Made by a program: the position numbers and the translations under genes
Assembly (NCBI GenBank): GCA_024742705.1
Contig: JANSXZ010000002.1
Location: 124,001 to 188,000, forward strand
DNA: 64,000 bases
Source: Paracoccaceae bacterium
GTDB lineage: Bacteria > Pseudomonadota > Alphaproteobacteria > Rhodobacterales > Rhodobacteraceae
Direction: 5' to 3'
Part shown: in pieces, positions 9,284 to 17,516 of the stretch
How the letters are laid out: each line of letters opens with the position of its first letter
Numbering within the stretch: position 1 is the stretch's first letter
The notes under the pieces: generated by a model
The model's database searches: none
Told to the model about the DNA's origin: nothing
What the model saw: the letters and a program-made list of their open reading frames with translations, nothing else

Positions 9284-10137
9284 TCGCCGTTCTGGCTCTG
9301 GTTCTGGGCTGGGCCCTGGCCGGCGGCGCGCAGGCCGAACCGCTGGCCAAACAGCTGTTCGGTGCCCAGAACGATGCGTCGCCACAGCGCCCCGCACCCT
9401 ACGGCGGCTATGCCAGGGGCTGCGTCGCGGGTGCCGAGCAATTGCCTGAAACCGGGCCAACGTGGCAGGCGATGCGGCTGTCGCGCAACCGCAATTGGGG
9501 CCATCCGGACGCCATTGATTTCATCCGCGATCTCAGCGCCTTCGCAGCGCGGCAACCCGGTTGGAACGGGCTTTATGTGGGCGACATAAGCCAGCCGCGC
9601 GGCGGGCCGATGCTGTCGGGGCACCGCAGCCACCAGACCGGGCTCGACATCGATATCTGGATGCTGCCGGCCGACCGCCTGACGCTCAGCCGGAACCAAC
9701 GCGAGAATATCTCGTCGGTGTCGCTGCGACGGGCCAATGGCGCCTTCGTCAACGACAACTGGAGCGCGGCCCACCATCAGATCCTGAAGGCCGCGGCGCG
9801 CGACAGCCGCGTGGCGCGGATCTTCGTGTTTCCCGGCGCCAAGGTGCGGATGTGCCAGGATGAAACCGGCAACCGCGCGTGGCTGCGCAAGATCCGGCCG
9901 TGGTGGGGCCATCACTATCATTTTCATGTGCGGCTGAATTGTCCGCGCGGCGCCAACGGCTGCGAGGATCAGGCCCCACCGCCGCGCGGCGACGGATGCG
10001 CGGATGCGCAAAAATGGGTGGACGATATCCTGAACCCGCCGCCGCCCGATCCGAACGCGCCGAAACCCAGACCCCGGCGCGAATATGTGCTGGCCGACCT
10101 GCCCCGACAATGCGCCTCGGTCTTGCGCGCGCAGTAG
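9253..10137 (+). CDS. mepA: penicillin-insensitive murein endopeptidase MepA
   Basis: A 294-residue exported peptidoglycan endopeptidase of the M74/LAS metallopeptidase group that cuts D-alanyl-meso-DAP cross-links. Residues 1-28 form a signal peptide (IAVLALVLGWALAGGAQA). Zinc-site residues appear in MLSGHRSHQTGLDIDIW and in WWGHHYHFHVRL. The C terminus has a proline-rich tail (PPPPDPNAPKPRP). The ATG at 9253 lies inside the end of the MFS gene and has a GGAGGGAGA site nine to ten bases upstream. The next gene starts inside its 3' end, so the three plus-strand genes look like one transcription unit. Confidence 0.93.
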   Translation: MVGNRNSRALIAVLALVLGWALAGGAQAEPLAKQLFGAQNDASPQRPAPYGGYARGCVAGAEQLPETGPTWQAMRLSRNRNWGHPDAIDFIRDLSAFAARQPGWNGLYVGDISQPRGGPMLSGHRSHQTGLDIDIWMLPADRLTLSRNQRENISSVSLRRANGAFVNDNWSAAHHQILKAAARDSRVARIFVFPGAKVRMCQDETGNRAWLRKIRPWWGHHYHFHVRLNCPRGANGCEDQAPPPRGDGCADAQKWVDDILNPPPPDPNAPKPRPRREYVLADLPRQCASVLRAQ

Positions 10138-10994
10138 CGTTTGCCGCGCTGGCCGGGTGTTCCACTTCGCCGGTCCACCGGTCGGACGCCACGCTGGACG
10201 CGCATGTCGTCTGGACTGAATCCGCCGATTGGTTCGGTGGCCTGTCGTCGATCACGCTGGGCGCGGATGGCACCGCGCTGCGGGCCCTGTCCGACATGGG
10301 CCGCCTCTCCGAGGCCCGCATCACCCGCGACCAGGGGCGGATAACAGGGGTGCGCATCACACGTTCGGCCCTGTTGCTGCATCCCGACGGCACGGCGCTG
10401 GACAGCGACGAACGCGATGCCGAAGGCCAGGCGGTGACACCGGATGGAACCCTTTGGGTGTCATTTGAAAACGGCGCGCTGTTGCGATCATACGCGCCCG
10501 GTTCGCGGCGGGGCCAGCCGGTGCCGACCCCCGAGATATTTGCGCATTTCCACGTCAACAAATCGCTCGAGGCTCTGGCTTCGGACGAATACGGGCGGCT
10601 CTATACGCTGGGCGAAAGGCCGCTGTCGCGCGGCACCGGATTTGTGGTGCATCGCCGCGATGCCAACGGCTGGTCGCGGGCCTTTGTCTTGCCCAAGCGC
10701 AACGGCTATGACAGCACCAGCGCCGATATCGGGCCGGACGGGCGGTTTTACCTGCTGGAACGGAAGTTTTCGGTGCTGGGGTTCCAGTCGCGCCTGCGCC
10801 GCTGGGACATCACCGAAGGCATCCCAAGCGGCGAGACCGTGCTGTTTGCCAGCGGGCCGGGCACTTTCGACAACCTCGAGGGCCTGTCGGTCTGGCGCGA
10901 CCCGCAGGGCCGGTTGCGCGCGCTGATGGTGTCGGACGACAATTACCGCCGTCTGCAACAGACCGAACTGGTCGAGTTTATCCTGCCCGAGTGA
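10110..10994 (+). CDS. esterase-like activity of phytase family lipoprotein
   Basis: A 294-residue protein starting MRLGLARAVAFAALAGCSTS, a lipoprotein signal with lipobox LAGC. The rest is a beta-rich fold with phytase-like esterase (PF13449) features: FGGLSSITLGADG, LRALSDMGRL, the TLWVSFENG repeat-like strand, and TFDNLEGLSVWRD near the end. The family is predicted to form a beta-propeller and its substrate is not known. The start overlaps the end of mepA by 28 bases. An in-frame upstream extension would destroy the lipoprotein signal and is rejected. Confidence 0.86.
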   Translation: MRLGLARAVAFAALAGCSTSPVHRSDATLDAHVVWTESADWFGGLSSITLGADGTALRALSDMGRLSEARITRDQGRITGVRITRSALLLHPDGTALDSDERDAEGQAVTPDGTLWVSFENGALLRSYAPGSRRGQPVPTPEIFAHFHVNKSLEALASDEYGRLYTLGERPLSRGTGFVVHRRDANGWSRAFVLPKRNGYDSTSADIGPDGRFYLLERKFSVLGFQSRLRRWDITEGIPSGETVLFASGPGTFDNLEGLSVWRDPQGRLRALMVSDDNYRRLQQTELVEFILPE

Positions 10995-11030
10995 CTTGCG
11001 CATATTGTCGCAACTGAGTATGCGGGCGCT

Positions 11031-11047
11031 GCCGGGACGATCCCGGC
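11031..11047. other. perfect short inverted repeat upstream of the queuosine transporter
   Basis: GCCGGGA and TCCCGGC form a seven-pair hairpin around a CGA loop. It sits after the phytase-like gene stop and 38 bases before the transporter ATG. It has no T-run, so it is not a standard terminator. It could be a rho-type boundary or part of a 5' leader. It does not match the preQ1-I consensus that I know. Confidence 0.35.
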
Positions 11048-11084
11048 CAAGTCGCCGCAACCTTGCAAAAACGGGCATGAACAC

Positions 11085-11714
11085 ATGACACGCGCACATC
11101 TTCCCGGCATTCTGGCCATGGCGGCCATTGTCGTCGCTTCCAACATCCTGGTGCAGCATCTCTTTGGTCAATGGCTGACCTGGGGTGCGTTCACCTATCC
11201 ACTCGCCTTTCTGGTCACCGACCTGATGAACCGGATCTATGGCGCCGGGCCGGCGCGGACCGTGGTTTTCACCGGGTTTATCGTCGGCGTTTTCTGCTCT
11301 CTGGTCGGCACCCAGATCATGGGCGAATTCGGGCCGCTCGTCACCTTCCGGATCGCCATCGGATCGGGCATCGCCTTTCTGACGGCGCAACTTCTGGATG
11401 TGGGTATTTTCAGTGCGCTGCGCCGTGGTGTGTGGTGGAAGGCGCCTTTGGCCTCGACGTTGGTGGGATCGTCGGTGGATACCGCGCTGTTCTTCTCGAT
11501 CGCCTTCGCGGCCCAGTTCAGCTTTCTCGATCCCGCGGGCGACGTGACCTGGGCAAACGAGGTTCTGCCCCTGCTGGGCTTCGGTCCGGCCGCGCCGCTC
11601 TGGGTTTCGCTGGCGGTGGCCGATTGGGGCGTCAAGCTGACGCTGGCGCTGATCGCGCTGGTGCCGTTCCGCCTGATTGTTGCGCGCGTCGATCGCAGCG
11701 GTACGCTGGCCTGA
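11085..11714 (+). CDS. yhhQ: queuosine precursor transporter (QPTR/YhhQ family)
   Basis: A 209-residue membrane protein with about six hydrophobic segments. Family features are FTYPLAFLVTDLMNRIYG near the N terminus, GFIVGVFCSLVG, and DTALFFSIAF with the last helix after VADWGVKL. YhhQ-type proteins import preQ0/preQ1 for queuosine modification of tRNA. The starting ATG has only a weak ribosome-binding site upstream (ACGGGC). It is followed immediately by the small structured RNA at 11760-11950. Confidence 0.88.
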   Translation: MTRAHLPGILAMAAIVVASNILVQHLFGQWLTWGAFTYPLAFLVTDLMNRIYGAGPARTVVFTGFIVGVFCSLVGTQIMGEFGPLVTFRIAIGSGIAFLTAQLLDVGIFSALRRGVWWKAPLASTLVGSSVDTALFFSIAFAAQFSFLDPAGDVTWANEVLPLLGFGPAAPLWVSLAVADWGVKLTLALIALVPFRLIVARVDRSGTLA

Positions 11715-11774
11715 AAAAATCGTTTGGACATTGCAGCGCGCCGTGCCATCCTGATTGCAGGTTCAACAAAACGG

Positions 11775-11787
11775 AAGGAGGTGATCC
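11775..11787 (+). promoter_or_regulatory. unusually perfect Shine-Dalgarno for the 18-codon ORF
   Basis: AAGGAGGTGATCC is a thirteen-base match to the full complement of the 16S rRNA 3' end, far longer than usual. The core GGAGG is seven bases from the GTG start. AGGAGGTG (11776-11783) is exactly complementary to CACCTCCT at 11898-11905, downstream in the same transcript, so the site could be hidden by pairing. Confidence 0.7.
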
Positions 11788-11788
11788 A

Positions 11789-11845
11789 GTGTCGAGAAAG
11801 GTATTGGAGAGAGGTGTCGGAACAGCTTGGGAGGCCGCCTGCTAG
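11789..11845 (+). CDS. 18-residue leader-type peptide in a structured RNA
   Basis: GTG-initiated ORF reading (V/M)SRKVLERGVGTAWEAAC, then TAG. Support for translation is the thirteen-base Shine-Dalgarno at ideal spacing. The last codons (Trp-Glu-Ala-Ala-Cys-stop) lie in the 5' arm of a long hairpin: CTTGGG 11826-11831 pairs with CCCAAG 11870-11875, and GGCC 11833-11836 with GGCC 11865-11868. An intrinsic terminator ends the unit before arfB. I do not recognise the peptide as a named family. It could be a leader peptide, a small protein, or the coding part of a dual-function sRNA. Only one Trp and one terminal Cys are present, so classical amino-acid attenuation is not obvious. Confidence 0.55.
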   Translation: MSRKVLERGVGTAWEAAC

Positions 11846-11905
11846 GGCAGCCCCGCGCGGCGTCGGCCGCCCAAGTGGATCGGCGATCTGACCGACCCAC
11901 CTCCT
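11826..11905 (+). ncRNA. structured segment of a small RNA with hairpin and anti-Shine-Dalgarno element
   Basis: The region folds on paper into a stem closed by CTTGGG/CCCAAG with inner GGCC/GGCC and GCC/GGC pairs. It is followed by CACCTCCT, which resembles the 16S anti-Shine-Dalgarno and can pair with the ribosome-binding site about 115 bases upstream. With the ORF and terminator, the unit spans about 11760-11950. Whether it is a free sRNA or the 3' end of the upstream transporter mRNA cannot be decided from sequence alone. Confidence 0.45.
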
Positions 11906-11915
11906 GAAACTTTCG

Positions 11916-11949
11916 AAAGGGCCGTCCGGGCAATCGGGCGGCCCTTTTT
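11916..11949 (+). terminator. rho-independent terminator
   Basis: A thirteen-pair stem AAAGGGCCGTCCG/CGGGCGGCCCTTT (one T-G pair) with a six-base loop GGCAAT ends in a five-T run. It terminates the small RNA and insulates arfB, whose start is about 43 bases further on. Confidence 0.88.
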
Positions 11950-11991
11950 GACCGCTTTCGCGGAACCAGACCAAGACAATCCGAGGCCACC

Positions 11992-12417
11992 TTGCCCCTG
12001 CGCATCAACGATCAGATCGAAATTGCCGATTGGGAACTGACCGAACAGTTCATGCGCGCATCCGGTCCCGGCGGCCAGAATGTCAACAAGGTGGCAACCG
12101 CGGTCGAACTGCGGTTCGAAGCGGATCGGTCACCCGCCCTGCCCGCCCCGGTAAAGGCTCGCCTGCGCCGCCTGGCCGGGCGCCGTTGGACCAAGGAGGG
12201 CGCGATCGTGATCCAGTGTGACGAAACCCGCAGCCAGGCGCGCAACCGCGAGATCGCGCGCGAAAGGCTGGCCGATCTGATCCGTGCGGCGCTGAAACGG
12301 CCCAAACCGCGCGTGGCGACCCGGCCGACGCTGGGATCGAAGAAACGGCGGCTGAAGCAAAAGAAAGTACGTGGAGAGGTGAAGGCGTTGCGCGGCAAGG
12401 TGGACGGCGATGAATAG
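11992..12417 (+). CDS. arfB: alternative ribosome-rescue factor ArfB (peptidyl-tRNA hydrolase, YaeJ)
   Basis: A 141-residue release-factor-like hydrolase that frees ribosomes stalled on mRNAs lacking a stop codon. The catalytic GGQ is in ASGPGGQNVNK, and the basic C-terminal tail (GSKKRRLKQKKVRGEVKALR) matches the tail that probes the empty mRNA channel. The chosen start is TTG at 11992 giving MPLRINDQI, with GAGG about seven bases upstream; no ATG lies at a suitable position. The stop overlaps the start of the DMT permease (GATGAATAG). Confidence 0.92.
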   Translation: MPLRINDQIEIADWELTEQFMRASGPGGQNVNKVATAVELRFEADRSPALPAPVKARLRRLAGRRWTKEGAIVIQCDETRSQARNREIARERLADLIRAALKRPKPRVATRPTLGSKKRRLKQKKVRGEVKALRGKVDGDE

Positions 12418-13363
12418 GCTGCTGCCTTCCACCGGCCTTGCCATCGCGCTGAGCCTTCTGGCCATCCTGCTGTTCGATCTCATGGGGCTGGTAATCAAAC
12501 TGTTGTCGTCGGATTACGCGGCAATCGAACTTTCGGCGTATCGCAACATCGTCGGATTGCTGCCCAGCGGCATTGCGCTGTGGCTGTCGGCCGACTGGCA
12601 CTCCAAGGGCCGTCCGGTCCGGTTGCGGCAATGGCAACTGGCGCTGTGGCGCGGGGTTTTCACCACCGCGGCGCAGATCATGTTCTACCTTTCGTTGGGG
12701 CGGCTGGCCTTTGCGACGGCGGGCACGATCACCTACACAAACGCCTTCATCATGACCGCGCTGGCGGTGCCCTTGCTGGGCGAAAAGGTGGGCGCGCTGC
12801 GCTGGAGCGCCGTCGCCGTGGGATTTGCCGGTGTCGTCATGGTGATCGGGCCAAACCCCGAAACCTTCAACCGCGACGCGCTGCTGCCGCTTGGCGCGGC
12901 GTTCTTCTATGCGCTGAGCGGGGTCATGTCGAAAATGATCGACGACGACGTGCCCAGCGCGCTGCTGAACATCTATTCCACCGCGATCAGCGTGGTGGGC
13001 GCCGGCGCCCTGACCATCGCGACCGTAGGATTTTCGCCGCTGCGCGACATTTCCGATCTGGGGTGGATTCTGGCGATGGGGTGTTTCGGCGGCACGGCGG
13101 TTCTGTGCCTGGTGATTTCCTACCGCATGACCGAACAAAGCAACCTGGCCCCGTTCAACTATTTCGGAATTCCCATCGCGTTTGTCCTGGGATGGCTGTT
13201 CTTTGACGAAGCGCCCTGGGGCGATCTGTTTCCCGGTGCGCTGCTGATTGCCGGCGGCGGGCTGTTGATCGTGTTTCGCGAACGCCATTTGCGCCGCAGG
13301 CGGCTGGATCAGACCACAACCTCCAGCGCGTCCTGCGCACCCACCCCGAAGACACGCTTGTAG
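12410..13363 (+). CDS. DMT/EamA family transporter
   Basis: A 317-residue membrane protein with two five-helix EamA halves; RNIVGLLPSGIALWL and TYTNAFIMTALAVPLLGEKVG lie in the first half, and FFYALSGVMSKM and NYFGIPIAFVLGWLFFDE in the second. Such permeases export or import metabolites; the substrate is not predictable. The start overlaps the arfB stop by eight bases. The last 55 bases overlap the 3' end of the convergent pncB gene, giving an unusually polar tail (RRRRLDQTTTSSAS). Confidence 0.88.
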   Translation: MNRLLPSTGLAIALSLLAILLFDLMGLVIKLLSSDYAAIELSAYRNIVGLLPSGIALWLSADWHSKGRPVRLRQWQLALWRGVFTTAAQIMFYLSLGRLAFATAGTITYTNAFIMTALAVPLLGEKVGALRWSAVAVGFAGVVMVIGPNPETFNRDALLPLGAAFFYALSGVMSKMIDDDVPSALLNIYSTAISVVGAGALTIATVGFSPLRDISDLGWILAMGCFGGTAVLCLVISYRMTEQSNLAPFNYFGIPIAFVLGWLFFDEAPWGDLFPGALLIAGGGLLIVFRERHLRRRRLDQTTTSSASCAPTPKTRL

Positions 13364-14610
13364 CGGTCGATCTCGGATGCGGGGCCCATCGCCTTGTTCG
13401 GGTTGTCCGACAGTTTGACCGTCGGGCGGCCATCCGCCGAAACCGCCTTGCAGACCAGGCTGAAAGGCGCCAGCCGGTCATCGGTTGTCAGGCCGCGGAA
13501 ATCGTTGGTCAGCAGGGTGCCCCAGCCAAATGACACGCGCACACGGCCGGCGAACTGGGCCTGCAATTCGACAATCTTTTCCACGTCCAGACCGTCGGAG
13601 AAGATCACCAGTTTCTGGCGCGGATCCTCACCACGCGCACGCCACCAGCGGATCGCGATTTCGGCGCCGGCGGCGGGATCGCCGCTGTCGATGCGGATGC
13701 CGGTCCAACCGGCCAGCCAATCGGGCGCGCGGTCCAGAAACCCCTGGGTGCCGTAGGTATCGGGCAGGATGATGCGCAGATTGCCGTCGTGCTCTTCGTG
13801 CCAGTCGGCCAGAACGTCATAGGGCGCGTGGGCCAGCGCCGCATCGGTTTCGGCCAACGCGGCGTAGACCATCGGCAGTTCATGGGCGTTGGTGCCGATC
13901 GCCTCGATGTCGCGTTTCATCGCGATATGGCAGTTCGACGTTCCCACGAACGCCCCGCCAAGGCCTTCCAGCATGGCCTGCACGCACCAATCCTGCCAAA
14001 GGTACGAATGGCGCCTGCGGGTGCCGAAATCGGCGATCCGCAGCCCTTCGACACCGCGCAACCGTTCGACCTTTTGCCAGAGCTGCGTCATCGCGCGGGC
14101 ATAAAGCACCTGAAGTTCGAATTTACCCATCTGTTTGAGAACCGCGCGGCCACGCAATTCCATCAGCACGGCCAGCGCGGGGATCTCCCACATCATGACC
14201 TCGGGCCAGGCGCCTTCGAATGTCAGCTCGTACTGATCCTCGACACGCTCGAGATGATAGGCCGGCAGGCGCAGACCTTCGAACCACTCCATGAAATCCG
14301 GGCGAAACATCTGCCGTTTGCCGTAGAACGTATTGCCACGCAGCCATGTGCTTTCACCGCGGGTCAGAGACAGCGACCGGATATGATCCAGCTGCTCGCG
14401 CAGTTCGCCTTCGTCGATCAGCCGCGCCAGCGGCACGTCCTGCGACCGGTTGATCAGCGAAAACGTCACCTGCGTGTCGGGCCTGTTGCGGAACACCGAC
14501 TGGCACATCAGAAGCTTGTAGAAATCCGTATCGATCAGCGACCGCACGATCGGGTCGATCTTCCACTTGTGGTTCCAAACGCGGGTCGCAATATCCAAAA
14601 CGGGCCTCAT
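13309..14610 (-). CDS. pncB: nicotinate phosphoribosyltransferase
   Basis: A 433-residue enzyme converting nicotinate and PRPP to nicotinate mononucleotide in NAD salvage. Family features are SLIDTDFYKLLM at the N terminus, FGTRRRHSYLWQ (with the regulatory/catalytic His region), GTSNCHIAM, DSGDP and FSDGLDVEKI. Length is normal for PncB. It follows pncA, about 57 bases apart on the same strand; together they turn nicotinamide into NaMN. The 3' end overlaps the convergent DMT permease gene. Confidence 0.95.
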   Translation of the reverse strand: MRPVLDIATRVWNHKWKIDPIVRSLIDTDFYKLLMCQSVFRNRPDTQVTFSLINRSQDVPLARLIDEGELREQLDHIRSLSLTRGESTWLRGNTFYGKRQMFRPDFMEWFEGLRLPAYHLERVEDQYELTFEGAWPEVMMWEIPALAVLMELRGRAVLKQMGKFELQVLYARAMTQLWQKVERLRGVEGLRIADFGTRRRHSYLWQDWCVQAMLEGLGGAFVGTSNCHIAMKRDIEAIGTNAHELPMVYAALAETDAALAHAPYDVLADWHEEHDGNLRIILPDTYGTQGFLDRAPDWLAGWTGIRIDSGDPAAGAEIAIRWWRARGEDPRQKLVIFSDGLDVEKIVELQAQFAGRVRVSFGWGTLLTNDFRGLTTDDRLAPFSLVCKAVSADGRPTVKLSDNPNKAMGPASEIDRYKRVFGVGAQDALEVVV

Positions 14611-14667
14611 GTCCTTGCAGCCATTGCGGTGTACGCCAGCCCACCGGCCGGGGCCACCGAATTCAGG

Positions 14668-15264
14668 TCAGCGCAGCGCGACACCCGCGCCGCGCATGTC
14701 GGACAGCGCCTCGGCCATCGAACCGTTCAGATCGATGCCACGGCAGGCGGGCAGGTGCACCGCCACGTCGAAACCGCGCCGCGCTGCGTCGACCGCCGAA
14801 TAACGCACGCAGAAATCCGTGGCCAGACCAACCAGCGTCAGACGGTCGACACCCAGACCGCGCAGATACCCCTCAAGCCCGGTGGGCGTTGTGTGGTCGT
14901 TCTCGAACAGCGCCGAATAGCTGTCGATCGCCGGATTGCAGCCCTTGCGGATCACAAGGTTTGCCGGCGTGGTATCCAGCGCGTCATGAAACGCCGCGCC
15001 GTCGCTGCCCTGCACGCAATGATCGGGCCACAGCACCTGCGGGCCATAGGGCATGTCGATCATATCGTAGGGCGCGCGACCCGGATGGCTGGTGGCGAAC
15101 GACGAATGGCCGGCAGGGTGCCAGTCCTGGGTGAGGACGACGATGCGGAAATCGCCGATCATCGCATTGATCGCGGGCACCACGGCGTCGCCATCGGGAA
15201 CCGCCAGCGCACCGCCGGGGCAGAAATCGTTCTGGACGTCGATCACGATCAGGGCGTGGGACAT
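14668..15264 (-). CDS. pncA: nicotinamidase
   Basis: A 198-residue isochorismatase-fold amidase that hydrolyses nicotinamide to nicotinate. The catalytic triad is visible: Asp in VIDVQNDFCPGGAL, Lys in VIRKGCNPAIDSYS and Cys in GLATDFCVRYSA. Metal-site residues occur in QDWHPAGHSSF. It precedes pncB, so the two form an NAD salvage pair. The start ATG is preceded by AGGAAC. Confidence 0.96.
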   Translation of the reverse strand: MSHALIVIDVQNDFCPGGALAVPDGDAVVPAINAMIGDFRIVVLTQDWHPAGHSSFATSHPGRAPYDMIDMPYGPQVLWPDHCVQGSDGAAFHDALDTTPANLVIRKGCNPAIDSYSALFENDHTTPTGLEGYLRGLGVDRLTLVGLATDFCVRYSAVDAARRGFDVAVHLPACRGIDLNGSMAEALSDMRGAGVALR

Positions 15265-15363
15265 GGGCGTTCCTCGGTTGCGGTTGCCCTGACAGGATGC
15301 CGCCCCGCGCGCCGCAATGCAAATGCTTGCGCCGCGCCGGGCCAGGGCTTAGGAAACCGGGCC

Positions 15364-16251
15364 ATGTACACCATTGCCGCGCTCTATCATTTCACCCGTT
15401 TCGACGATCCCGCCGCCCTGAAGCCGCCGCTTCTGGCGCTGTGCCGGGATCAGGGCGTGACCGGCACGCTGCTTCTGGCGCGCGAGGGCGTAAACGGAAC
15501 CATAGCCGGCCCTCGCGCCGGCATCGACGCAGTTCTGGACCATTTGCGCAATCTGCCCGGTTGTGCCGGCCTCGAGTGGAAGGAAAGCACATCCGACAGC
15601 CCGCCGTTCGGCCGCATGAAGGTGCGCCTGAAACGCGAGATCGTCACAATGGGTCAGCCCGATGTCGATCCGGCCGCACGCACCGGCCATTATGTTGCGC
15701 CGCACGACTGGAACGCGCTGATCCGCGACCCCGATGTCGCCGTGATCGACACGAGAAACGACTATGAGGTGGCGATCGGCACCTTTGAGGGCGCAATCAA
15801 TCCGGGCACCGAATCCTTTGGCCAGTTTCCGGCCTGGTGGGCCGCCAACCGTGACGCGCTGCGCGGCAAACGCATCGCCATGTTCTGTACCGGCGGCATC
15901 CGCTGCGAGAAATCCACCAACTTCCTGCTGGGTCAGGGCGTGAACGAGGTGTTTCATCTGAAGGGCGGGATCCTGAAGTATCTCGAAGAGGTGCCGGAAG
16001 ACGAAAGCACCTGGCAGGGCTCGTGTTTCGTTTTCGACAACCGGGTCAGCGTCGGGCATGGCCTGCGGCAAGGTCCGCACCGGTTGTGCCATGGCTGCCG
16101 CCGCCCGATTCTGCCGGAAGACATGAAAAACCCGGCCTACGAAGCGGGCGTATCGTGCCATCGCTGCATCGATGAAACCACCGACGCCGACAAGGCGCGG
16201 TTTCGCGAACGTCAGAAACAGATGGCGCTGGCCCGCGAACGGGCGGGATGA
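15364..16251 (+). CDS. trhO: tRNA uridine(34) hydroxylase TrhO (rhodanese-like YceA)
   Basis: A 295-residue protein with an N-terminal acylphosphatase-like UPF0176 domain (GTLLLAREGVNGTIAG), a central rhodanese domain with active-site loop FCTGGIRCEKS, and a Cys-rich C terminus (LCHGCRRPI, CHRCID). TrhO makes 5-hydroxyuridine at the tRNA wobble position in an oxygen-dependent route. Length is a little short of the E. coli enzyme (350). It is divergent from pncA by about 100 bases. Its stop nearly touches that of the convergent MFS gene. Confidence 0.93.
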   Translation: MYTIAALYHFTRFDDPAALKPPLLALCRDQGVTGTLLLAREGVNGTIAGPRAGIDAVLDHLRNLPGCAGLEWKESTSDSPPFGRMKVRLKREIVTMGQPDVDPAARTGHYVAPHDWNALIRDPDVAVIDTRNDYEVAIGTFEGAINPGTESFGQFPAWWAANRDALRGKRIAMFCTGGIRCEKSTNFLLGQGVNEVFHLKGGILKYLEEVPEDESTWQGSCFVFDNRVSVGHGLRQGPHRLCHGCRRPILPEDMKNPAYEAGVSCHRCIDETTDADKARFRERQKQMALARERAG

Positions 16252-17472
16252 TCAGGCCGGCGCCGCCAATGGCGCCCGCGGGCGGCTGCGCAGCAACAGC
16301 ATCAGCATGATCGCGATGTTCAGCCCGTTCCAGACGATCCCGTTGAGAAACGCCCACTGGTAGCTGCCGGTGACATCGTAGATCCACCCCGACATCCAGC
16401 CGCCCAGCGCCATGCCCATTATCGTCATCATCATGACAAAGCCCACACGCGCCCCGGCCTCCTTCGCGGGCATGTACTCGCGCACGACCAGAGCGTAGGA
16501 CGGCACGATCCCCCCCTGGCTGAGCCCAAACACAAGGCTGACCACGTAAAGCGGCACCATCGCGTCGAACGGCAGGTACAGGAACAGCGCAAGACACTGC
16601 AGAACCGACCCGATCAGAAGGGTACGCACCCCGCCCAGGCGATCCGCGACCAGCCCTGAAATCACCCGGCTGACGACACCGCCCAGCAACATCAGCGAAA
16701 GCATCTCGGCGCCCACCGCCGGCCCGTATCCCAGGCCCACGCAATAGGCCACGATATGCACCTGCGGCATGGCCATCGCAACGCAGCACCCGATCCCCGC
16801 AAGGCCCAGCAGATACTGCAGCACACGCGGCGAGATCCCGGCGGATTGGGCGCGCAGCAGGGTCGCGGCATCGGCGACGCCATGCGCCGTTTCCGGCAGT
16901 TTGCGCCGCAACAGCAGCGACAAAGGCACCATGACCGCCGGCACCAGAACCGCCAGCGTGAGATACACCTGTCGCCACCCTGTCTCTGCCAGCATATCGG
17001 TGAGCAACGTGGGCCATATGGCCCCCGAAAGATAGTTGCCGCTGGCCACCAGCGCCACGGCAATACCCCGCCGCCGCAGGAACCAATGCGAGATATCCGC
17101 GATCAGAGGGCCAAACCCCACCGCCGTGCCCAACCCCAGAACAAGGTGCGCCGCGGAAAGCGTCAGCATCGAAGGCGCCATTGCCGACAGACCAAAGCCC
17201 GCAAGAATGGTCAGGGCGGCCCCGTTCAGCGCCAGCGTCACACCGAACCTGTCGACCACGCGCCCGATCAGCATGTTGCCCAGGGCAAAGCCGATCATCG
17301 TCAGCATGTAGGGCAAAGACGCTTCAGCCCGGCCCGCATCGAAATCCCGCTCGATCGCCGGCAGCACCACGACAATGGCCCATATGCCCACGTTCGCCAC
17401 GCAGGCGATGGCCAGTGTGATCAGCAGACGCAGCCAGGAATAAGGGCCATCGTGAAGGGCATCAGAGGACAT
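16252..17472 (-). CDS. MFS transporter
   Basis: A 406-residue permease with twelve predicted helices. The motif-A loop after helix 2 is NMLIGRVVDRFG, and the equivalent in the second half is GLVADRLGGVRTLL. The pattern resembles the oxalate/formate antiporter or monocarboxylate-type MFS groups, but the substrate is not predictable. It begins only about 44 bases from the end of the Hsp70-like gene on the same strand. Confidence 0.86.
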   Translation of the reverse strand: MSSDALHDGPYSWLRLLITLAIACVANVGIWAIVVVLPAIERDFDAGRAEASLPYMLTMIGFALGNMLIGRVVDRFGVTLALNGAALTILAGFGLSAMAPSMLTLSAAHLVLGLGTAVGFGPLIADISHWFLRRRGIAVALVASGNYLSGAIWPTLLTDMLAETGWRQVYLTLAVLVPAVMVPLSLLLRRKLPETAHGVADAATLLRAQSAGISPRVLQYLLGLAGIGCCVAMAMPQVHIVAYCVGLGYGPAVGAEMLSLMLLGGVVSRVISGLVADRLGGVRTLLIGSVLQCLALFLYLPFDAMVPLYVVSLVFGLSQGGIVPSYALVVREYMPAKEAGARVGFVMMMTIMGMALGGWMSGWIYDVTGSYQWAFLNGIVWNGLNIAIMLMLLLRSRPRAPLAAPA

Positions 17473-17516
17473 GCGCCGACGCTAGGGCCGCGCGGCGGGT
17501 TTGTATAGCACCCGTT

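Noticed and set aside
10995-11084. preQ1 riboswitch upstream of the queuosine transporter
   Set aside because: The hairpin is present but the short preQ1-I loop and A-rich tail pattern are not.
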